DNA of 64,000 bases from Planctomycetota bacterium (GTDB lineage Bacteria > Planctomycetota > PUPC01 > JACPCR01). Position numbers and translations under genes: made by a program. The notes under the pieces are model-generated. The model worked only from the letters and a program-made list of their open reading frames with translations, was not told the DNA's origin and made no database searches. The stretch is from assembly GCA_016179685.1 (NCBI GenBank), contig JACPCR010000053.1, forward strand, positions 1-64,000, read 5' to 3'. The first letter of the stretch is position 1. Each line of letters opens with the position of its first letter. Shown here piece after piece: positions 55,322-61,603 of this stretch.

Positions 55322-57699
55322 TAACGTGCGGGTGAGTCGTGGTCATGACCCGCCCTGCCCGGACGCAGGTCCACCAGTCTGGCCTCGAACACCTCGAGCG
55401 CCTTGCGAAGCACCGGATTTTCCGCCAGTTCTTTCGCCGATGGGAGGGCCGCCTCGGCCTCCGGTGACCCCTGCCCGATCCCCGTTTCCGCCGCGCTCGA
55501 GCCCGGACCCCGCGCGGCAGGTCCTGGTCTGGCAGGAGATGCCGCGCGCACGGAATGCCCTGAGCGTGTCGAATGCCCTGAGTCCGCCGAAGGGGTCGAA
55601 GGGGCCGCAGGCCCAGGGTCCGTCGAAGGGGCCGAAGGGGCCGCAGGCCCTGAGTCCGTCGAAGGGGCCGCAGGCCCAGAGCGTGTCGCGGGCCCTGAGT
55701 CCGTCGAAGGGGCCGAAGGGGCCGCAGGCCCAGGGTCCGCCGAAGGGGTTGAAGGGGCCGCAGGCCCAGAGCGTGTCGCGGGCCCTGAGTCCGTCGAAGG
55801 GGCCGCAGGCGTCGAAGCCCCTCGCTCAGCCCCTCCAGAATCGGAAATCTCAACCGTCTCGATTTTCCAGGTTCGGCCTGTCAGCGCCTTCAACCGGTCC
55901 TCGATCAGCCTGCGTTTGGGCGGAACGCCGACGGAATTGCGGTGGAACGAATCCTCGCGACGGAAACCAAGGAGCACCCGGCCCGACGCGGACGGCAGCA
56001 ATCGGGCGGACTGGAGCTGCCGTCCGAGAAGGTGATCTGCAGAGAGCAGCTCCGAGACGACCTTCGGCCAGGTTTCCATGAGGTCTCCGTTGCTGGGCGG
56101 GGTTTCAGGAGTCACGGCGACCGCTGTCGCCAGGGAGGCCATCGCCGGGGAAGCCGCGGGGCCGGCTGCCGTGGCGTCGGCCCCGCCGGGGTGCTCGGCG
56201 TCCACTGCGGACTCGGCAAGGGCGGTGCGGCTTCCCACAGTGGACTCTGCCTCGCCGCGGGCCTGGCCGGACGCGGGGCCGGTTGCCGGCCCGGCATCGG
56301 GCGGCCGCACGGGCGGCAGGGGTGGGCGACCGGGCACGGCCTGCGCTGTTTCGGGTCCCCGGGGCGCGCCGGTCGCTTCCGGCGAGGGGGAACCAGCCCG
56401 CGAAATCGCAGGTTTCGAAGTGACGCCGCCCGGCCCGGGGGACTGCGAAGGCCCACCGGCATCGGGCCTGGCCGGCCGGCGTCCCGGCCCGGCCGCCGCG
56501 GGCGGGGCCGGTGACGCTGCTATCGCCTGCGAAGCTCCGAACCCGCCGCGAGCCTCCAGCGCCTGCTCGAATTCGGCCAGACGCCGGAGGACCTCGCTCA
56601 CCGGCTTCAGGTCCTCCATCGAAGCGATCTTCACGATAGCGACCTCGAGGGGTATCCGGACATTACCGCCGTCTCGGATGTGCCGCCGGCTCTCTCCCAG
56701 GAGCTGGATCATGTAGATCAGGCTATCCAGGGAGAACCGTGAGGCCTGCTTTTGCAGCCGCTCGAGCTCCTCGCGGGTCACTTCGAGCAGGGGCGAGTCC
56801 GGCCCGCCCACTTGGAGGAGCATCAGCAGGCGGGCATGGTCGATGAGCTGGCCGAGGAATTCCCCCATGTCCTTCCCCTGCTCGAAGAGGCGGTCGAGAG
56901 CCACGAGGGCCTCGGCCGCCTTTCGGTCCGCCAGCCGATCCACGAAATCCGCCACCTCCTCGAAGCTCGAGATGCCCTGGATTTCCCTCAAGGCCTCGAT
57001 CGTGAGCCGCTGGTGGCCGAAGGAAATCAACTTGTCCAGAAGCGACTGCGAGTCCCGCATGGCCCCCCGGGCTGCTCGCGCCACGGCATGGAGAACGTCA
57101 CCGCTCGCCTCGATCCCCTCCGCCCGGCAGATTTGACCCAGCCGCTTCACGATGTCCGCATTCGTGATCCGCTTGAAATCGAATCGCTGGCAGCGACTGA
57201 GTATCGTCTCCGGTATCCGGTGCACTTCCGTCGTTGCGAAGATGAACTTGACGTGCGGCGGGGGCTCCTCCAGCGTCTTCAGGAGGGCATTGAAGGCCTC
57301 CTTGGTCAGCATGTGCACTTCGTCAATGATGTAAATCTTGAAACGGGCCCGGGAAGACGTGTAACGAACGTTGTCCCGAATCTGGCGCACCTCGTCGATC
57401 CCCCGGTTCGACGCTCCGTCCAGTTCCAGCACGTCCAGGTCGTCCCCGCTGGTGATCCGCTTGCAGATGTCGCAAGCGCCGCAGGGCTCGAGGGTCGGCC
57501 CCTTCACGCAATTCAATGCCTTGGAGAGAATCCGGGCCATGGAGGTCTTGCCGACGCCCCGGGGCCCGCAGAACAGATACGCGTGCGCCACTCGGTTGAA
57601 TTGAATCGCATTCTTCAGGGTCGTGGCAACGGCCTCTTGACCCGACACCTCGTCGAACTGCTGGGGCCGGTATTTCCGGGCAAGAACCTGGTAGGACAT
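55321..57699 (-). CDS. dnaX: DNA polymerase III subunits gamma/tau
   Basis: Clamp-loader ATPase organising the replisome. The 792 residues include a normal AAA+ N-terminus: MSYQVLARKYRPQQFDEVSG, Walker A CGPRGVGKTSMARIL, zinc module CGACDICKRI, DEVHMLTKEAFNALLKTLEE and sensor FATTEVHRIPETILSRCQRF. Domain III ends near residue 365. The remaining 400 residues are Pro/Ala-rich (tau-like), with a repeat run (APSTDSGPATRSGPAAPS style) near 640-720 produced by the DNA repeat at 55661-55805. No A-rich slippery site for a gamma product is obvious. The ATG is 15 bases after the end of the SRP RNA gene. Confidence 0.95.
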   Translation of the reverse strand: MSYQVLARKYRPQQFDEVSGQEAVATTLKNAIQFNRVAHAYLFCGPRGVGKTSMARILSKALNCVKGPTLEPCGACDICKRITSGDDLDVLELDGASNRGIDEVRQIRDNVRYTSSRARFKIYIIDEVHMLTKEAFNALLKTLEEPPPHVKFIFATTEVHRIPETILSRCQRFDFKRITNADIVKRLGQICRAEGIEASGDVLHAVARAARGAMRDSQSLLDKLISFGHQRLTIEALREIQGISSFEEVADFVDRLADRKAAEALVALDRLFEQGKDMGEFLGQLIDHARLLMLLQVGGPDSPLLEVTREELERLQKQASRFSLDSLIYMIQLLGESRRHIRDGGNVRIPLEVAIVKIASMEDLKPVSEVLRRLAEFEQALEARGGFGASQAIAASPAPPAAAGPGRRPARPDAGGPSQSPGPGGVTSKPAISRAGSPSPEATGAPRGPETAQAVPGRPPLPPVRPPDAGPATGPASGQARGEAESTVGSRTALAESAVDAEHPGGADATAAGPAASPAMASLATAVAVTPETPPSNGDLMETWPKVVSELLSADHLLGRQLQSARLLPSASGRVLLGFRREDSFHRNSVGVPPKRRLIEDRLKALTGRTWKIETVEISDSGGAERGASTPAAPSTDSGPATRSGPAAPSTPSADPGPAAPSAPSTDSGPATRSGPAAPSTDSGPAAPSAPSTDPGPAAPSTPSADSGHSTRSGHSVRAASPARPGPAARGPGSSAAETGIGQGSPEAEAALPSAKELAENPVLRKALEVFEARLVDLRPGRAGHDHDSPAR
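55661..55805. repeat. 55-base perfect direct repeat inside dnaX
   Basis: Bases 55661-55715 recur identically at 55751-55805; the 90-base step is a multiple of three, so the frame is kept. Shorter units containing CTGAGTCCGTCGAAGGGG extend over 55561-55815. The core resembles the CTGAG/GTCGAAGG palindrome-type repeats scattered in many GC-rich genomes (general knowledge). Confidence 0.85.
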
Positions 57700-57713
57700 G
57701 GAAAAATTCAAAA

Positions 57714-57979
57714 TGCCGTGCACCTCTCGTCGAATTCACTCCGAGCCCGCCACAAGCCGGCCCCGACTCAAGCCAGGGGACCCCACGGCACATGAATATA
57801 GTGTTTATGGCTGCTCCGTTCCCGGCCTGACCAGGTTCACACCTCTTCATTGCATGGGACCTAGCCGTCAACGCCAGAGCCAACCCGGACGCGCTCGAAG
57901 CCGAACCCTCGGATTGGAATTAAGCCCCGGTAAGCGGATTCCGGGTGCAGGGTACCGCTAGCCCCCCGCCTAGCACGGC
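57714..57979 (-). ncRNA. ffs: Signal recognition particle RNA, large Bacillus-like type with Alu domain
   Basis: On the minus strand the conserved 5' Alu segment GCCGTGCTAGGCGGGG starts at 57979, followed by a CTAGCGGTACCCTGCACCCG block. The Ffh-binding hairpin (GTCAGGCCGGGAACGGAGCA, with a GGAA tetraloop on CCG/CGG) spans about 57806-57840. The 3' end, GGTGCACGGC at 57714-57725, pairs with the 5' GCCGTGC. The total of about 266 bases is the large form, not the 4.5S form. Exact ends are estimated from pairing and from my recall of the Bacillus subtilis scRNA. It sits directly before dnaX, as in several bacteria. Confidence 0.9.
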
Positions 57980-58516
57980 AAATGTCAAAGATCGGACTTC
58001 GGGCTAACATCGAATAACCCCAAATATAGCAAATTCACGTCGAGATGGAAAGCGGGACCCGCCGCGGGCAGCGGTGAGAATCTTAGTGTGTCACTTCTCC
58101 GCGCCCCGCGCCGCGCCGCGCCGCGCCCACTACGTGGGCACCCGGTGGGCATCCGGTGGGCATCCGGCGGGCATCCGGCGGAGAAGTTGAAAGGTGTCCC
58201 GCCAGACTTGTCCCAGTGGGAGGCGGGGCGGGTGTCAGTTGATCCCGGAACTCTGAAACCTGACACCTTTTCGATCCTTGTTGGGTTGCGGGCTTCGCCC
58301 GCCTTAAGAATAGGCGGTGATGGTGGCGTCAGGGGGCGGCGGCGGGGCTGGGAAGCCGCCTTGCGCCGCCCGGAGGGTGCGACAGAATCCTATTCCTCAG
58401 AGAAGGCAACCGCGAGGGTGCGATGTTTCAGAATCCGCGGGGCCGCGCCGCCAGGCGTGCGTTTTTCTTCTGGCGATTCCTCCGACCCGCCCGCTATAAT
58501 CCTGCCTCCTTGAGGA
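57980..58516. other. Gene-free region with short tandem repeats
   Basis: No gene is supported. It should hold the ffs promoter on the minus strand (AT-rich around 58015-58032) and the start signals for the isomerase gene. It contains the 11-base tandem array at 58134-58177 and a small hairpin near 58288-58305 (GCGGGCTTCGCCCGC). Confidence 0.45.
58134..58177. repeat. 11-base tandem repeat
   Basis: Four units: GTGGGCACCCG, GTGGGCATCCG, GTGGGCATCCG, GCGGGCATCCG. It is preceded by a GCCGC-rich run. No function is evident. Confidence 0.8.
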
Positions 58517-59383
58517 ATGGGCGGCGGACAGAACATCGGGAGTTTTCCAGCGGTGAAATTCGCCATTTGTAACGAGACCTACCAGGGCTGGAGCTTTGAG
58601 GACCAGGTCCGCAGCGTAGCCGAGACCGGTTACCAGGGCCTTGAAATTGCACCCTTCACGCTGTCGGAGACCGCCTTCGATCTCACGCGGGAGCGACGCC
58701 AGGAGCTGAGACGCCAGGCCGCGTCTTACGGTCTCGAGATCACGGGCCTGCACTGGCTGCTCGTCAAGCCCCCTGGCCTCTACTTGACGGACCCGGACGA
58801 GAAGGTCCGGGCACGGACGGTCGAGTACCTCCAGGAGCTGGTCCGGCTCTGCTCGGACCTGGGCGGCAGGACGCTGGTATTCGGATCGCCGCGCCAGAGG
58901 AATCTGAAAGAGGGCGTCCGGTTCGAGCAAGCGTGGGGATGGGCGCGGGAGGGTTTCGGGCGCGCGGCGCGGACGGCGGGCGAGCGCGGCGTCTACCTCC
59001 TCATGGAGCCCCTGCCGCCTCCCGATTGCAATTTCATCCAGAATCTCGAGGAAGCCCGGCGCATGGTGGAAGCGGTGGGCCACCCGCATTTCCAGATGAT
59101 GGTCGACGTGAAAAGCTTGTGCGCGGAAGGCCGGCCCCTCGATGAGCTGATCCTTGGCGTGGGGGACCGGCTTCAGTACGTGCACGCCAACGACGCCAAC
59201 CTGCGGGGGCCAGGGTTCGGCAACACCGATTTCCGGCCCGTTTTTTCCGCTCTGACGCGGATGGGCTATCACGGCTACGTGTCCGTCGAGGTGTTCGATT
59301 ACAAGCCGGACCCGGTAACGATCGCCCGGGAGAGCCTTCGGTATCTGCAGAAGACTCTGGCTGAAGTGCAAGGGAGAGTGTGA
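58517..59383 (+). CDS. Sugar phosphate isomerase/epimerase-like TIM-barrel protein
   Basis: A 288-residue AP-endonuclease-2-type TIM barrel, the fold of xylose isomerase-like and IolE/IolI-type enzymes. Evidence: FAICNETYQGWSFEDQVRSV, GYQGLEIAPF, LEITGLHWLLVKPPGLYLTD, YLLMEPLPPPDCNFIQNLEE with the metal Glu, HFQMMVDVKSLCAEGRPLDE, YVHANDANLRGPGFGNTDF and GYVSVEVFDYKPDP with the second Glu. The substrate is unknown. A GTG at 58553 (VKFAICNETYQ) with GGGAG upstream is a credible alternative start. It precedes a PmoA-like gene by three bases, probably one operon. Confidence 0.9.
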   Translation: MGGGQNIGSFPAVKFAICNETYQGWSFEDQVRSVAETGYQGLEIAPFTLSETAFDLTRERRQELRRQAASYGLEITGLHWLLVKPPGLYLTDPDEKVRARTVEYLQELVRLCSDLGGRTLVFGSPRQRNLKEGVRFEQAWGWAREGFGRAARTAGERGVYLLMEPLPPPDCNFIQNLEEARRMVEAVGHPHFQMMVDVKSLCAEGRPLDELILGVGDRLQYVHANDANLRGPGFGNTDFRPVFSALTRMGYHGYVSVEVFDYKPDPVTIARESLRYLQKTLAEVQGRV

Positions 59384-59386
59384 AAC

Positions 59387-60553
59387 ATGAGCCCGTTGAT
59401 TCTTAAGGTCGACGCGGGCCGCCATGCCCGCATCCATTGCCCGGTCTCCACCGTCCTCAAGCCCGAAGGACTCGGCCAGACACAGCACCTGAGACTGTCC
59501 GTCGCCGGGGCCAGCACGCCTTGCCAGGTCGTGCCCAACGGGCAGGAAGTGCGCCTGACCTGGCTCCTCCGGCATCTGGAGGAAGGGAAGAAGAAACGGT
59601 ATGCGTTGCGGTCCGAGCGCGGGTCGAAGGCCGCTGGCAACGGGGTGGAGCTGCTCGACCAGCCTGGGGAGCGCGTCAGCGTTTTCCTCAACGGGAAGCT
59701 GCTGACGCATTACTACTACGGTACGGCCTATCCGAGGCCGTTTCTCCACCCCCTCATCGGTCCCTATGGAAATACGGTGACGCGGGATTTCCCCATGCCG
59801 GGCGGACCCGAGTCCGAAAGAAGGGACCATAAGCACCACCGGTCGGTGTGGACCGCCTGGGGCGACCTGAACGGGGTGGACGACTGGAGCGAGGAGTCCG
59901 GACACGGGCGCGTGGTGCACCGGCGATTTGCGGAACTGGGGCAGGGGCCGGTGCTCGGCCGCGTGGTGGCCGAAAACGACTGGGTGAGCCGGGAAGGCCG
60001 CAAGGTTTGCGAGGAGGTGAGGGAGATGATTTTTTACAATGTGCCCGCCTCCTCGCGCGTGATCGACTACAACGTGACGTTCGTGGCCATGCAAGGCCCG
60101 CTGCGGTTCGGCGACACCAAGGAAGGCGGCATCCTGAGCGTGCGCGTGGCTACCTCCATGGACGTCACCTCCGGAGGGCGAATCCAGAATTCTTTCGCCG
60201 GGTTGAACGAGCCGGAGACGTGGGGCAAGCCTTCCCACTGGTGCGACTACTCGGGCCTGGTCGACGGGAAGAAGGTGGGCATCGCGGTCTTCGACCACCC
60301 GTCGAACTTCAGGCATCCCACAACGTGGCACGTCCGGAATTACGGGCTGATGACGGCGAACCCGTTCGGTCTCTCGCATTTCACGGGGAACAAGTCACGG
60401 GACGGCAGCCACGAGCTGCCGGCGGGAGGGCAACTGGTCTTCCGATATCGGCTGTTCGTGCACAAGGGAGACGCGGTGGAAGGCGGAGTCGCTGAACGTT
60501 ACCATGACTACGTGAACCCGCCGGCAGTGTCCCAGGAAGCCGGGAAGGCCTGA
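59387..60553 (+). CDS. PmoA-like (DUF6807) protein
   Basis: A 388-residue protein of the PmoA-like/DUF6807 family, common in Planctomycetota and other glycan-degrading bacteria. The family name refers to methane oxygenase, but the proteins are better seen as beta-sandwich proteins in sugar catabolism loci (family context). Typical sequence: YYYGTAYPRPFLHPLIGPYG, DHKHHRSVWTAWGDLNGVDD, VTFVAMQGPLRFGDTKEGGI, WCDYSGLVDGKKVGIAVFDH, WHVRNYGLMTANPFGLSHF. No signal peptide. It starts three bases after the isomerase gene and is convergent with a second isomerase, suggesting one carbohydrate pathway (inference). Confidence 0.92.
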   Translation: MSPLILKVDAGRHARIHCPVSTVLKPEGLGQTQHLRLSVAGASTPCQVVPNGQEVRLTWLLRHLEEGKKKRYALRSERGSKAAGNGVELLDQPGERVSVFLNGKLLTHYYYGTAYPRPFLHPLIGPYGNTVTRDFPMPGGPESERRDHKHHRSVWTAWGDLNGVDDWSEESGHGRVVHRRFAELGQGPVLGRVVAENDWVSREGRKVCEEVREMIFYNVPASSRVIDYNVTFVAMQGPLRFGDTKEGGILSVRVATSMDVTSGGRIQNSFAGLNEPETWGKPSHWCDYSGLVDGKKVGIAVFDHPSNFRHPTTWHVRNYGLMTANPFGLSHFTGNKSRDGSHELPAGGQLVFRYRLFVHKGDAVEGGVAERYHDYVNPPAVSQEAGKA

Positions 60554-60575
60554 GGAGGCCGCACCCGCATCGGGG

Positions 60576-61406
60576 TCAGAGCCCCATCGTTTCGCGCAGA
60601 TGCTGCCGCGAGATGCGCAGGAGTTCCTCGAGGCTTCGGCCGCACTTCTTGCCGGGGATGGCGAGCTCGACGACGCACTCACCGGCGAAACCGATTTCTT
60701 CGAGAAGGCGGGCCAGCTCGCGGTAATTCGCATCGCCTTCGCCAAGCGCCTCGGTGCGGCTGCCACCCAACTTGTAGTCACGGATGTGGAGCTGGACGAG
60801 CCGGTCAGCATGTTCTCGGAGGAAGGCCTGGGGTTCCACGCCGCCGACACGCAACCAGTCGAGATCGGGTCCCAGCGGCAGAAGCCGCGCCGGGACGTGC
60901 TCCAGGATGAATCGAATGTCCTCGATGGGCTCGCCATGAGTATGATAGTTGAGCACGAGCCCCCTGGACTGAAACAATTGGGCCAGTTCCGTCCAAACAC
61001 GAACCACCTGCTGGTTCTCTGCCTCGGTCCGCTGCGAGAAGCGCTTGCCTCCGCAACTGCATCCGCACATCAGGGCCGGGATTCCGCCCGCCGTCTCAGA
61101 GAGTCTCCGGCCGAGCCGGGCGAGCTTGCTGCTGTAGACGTCCATCGTCTTCAGAATCGTGTCGTAGGCCGCGAGGTCGCCCATGGCGAGGCCGTGGGAC
61201 CCGCCGACGATGCGCAGACGATGCTTGCAAGCCGCGGCGGTGATCCGTTCCAGCCAGTCGTCCCCGTCGAACGTCGGCGCATGCAGCTCGATGGCCGGAT
61301 AGCCGGTCCGGGACACCATCTCGAAGATGGAGTCCGTCTGCCGGGCGTGGTCGTAGCCGAACTGGCTGAAGATATACGTATGAGTTCCCAGGCGATATCG
61401 GAGCAT
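60576..61406 (-). CDS. Second sugar phosphate isomerase/epimerase-like TIM-barrel protein
   Basis: A 276-residue TIM-barrel protein of the same broad fold but clearly diverged from the one at 58.5 kb. Features: LGTHTYIFSQFGYDHA, GYPAIELHAPTFDGDDWLER, LRIVGGSHGLAMGDLAAYD, LVLNYHTHGEPIEDIRFILE, LGPDLDWLRVGGVEPQAFLR, LVQLHIRDYKLGGS, and the C-terminal Glu in GECVVELAIPGKK. The metal-binding His/Glu set is recognisable. The ATG at 61406 has GAGAGG seven bases upstream. It converges with the PmoA-like gene (22 bases between stops). Confidence 0.88.
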   Translation of the reverse strand: MLRYRLGTHTYIFSQFGYDHARQTDSIFEMVSRTGYPAIELHAPTFDGDDWLERITAAACKHRLRIVGGSHGLAMGDLAAYDTILKTMDVYSSKLARLGRRLSETAGGIPALMCGCSCGGKRFSQRTEAENQQVVRVWTELAQLFQSRGLVLNYHTHGEPIEDIRFILEHVPARLLPLGPDLDWLRVGGVEPQAFLREHADRLVQLHIRDYKLGGSRTEALGEGDANYRELARLLEEIGFAGECVVELAIPGKKCGRSLEELLRISRQHLRETMGL

Positions 61407-61440
61407 CCGTTCACCTCTCTCCCGGTTGCTGCGGAACGAC

Positions 61441-61508
61441 TGCCGCATCCCGTCTCGGCCCCTGCCGTTCGCTGTTGCACGGGCCGGTTTGAGGCAGCGC
61501 CTCGCTTA
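61441..61508. repeat. Conserved non-coding block, copy 2
   Basis: Alignable with 46496-46563 (see that entry). It lies in the divergent region between the isomerase gene and the kinase gene. The role is unknown. Confidence 0.6.
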
Positions 61509-61603
61509 CATTGTGAATGGCCAATACGAGATTATCATCTGGATCGTTCCCGCCCTGTCAATGTCCGGAACACATCTGTTCCCCCGTACCCGATGGAAAG
61601 ACC

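Noticed and set aside
58134..58177. Possible iteron or replication-origin signal from the 11-base tandem repeats
   Set aside because: No DnaA boxes, AT-rich unwinding region or initiator gene beside it; most likely a simple GC-rich minisatellite.
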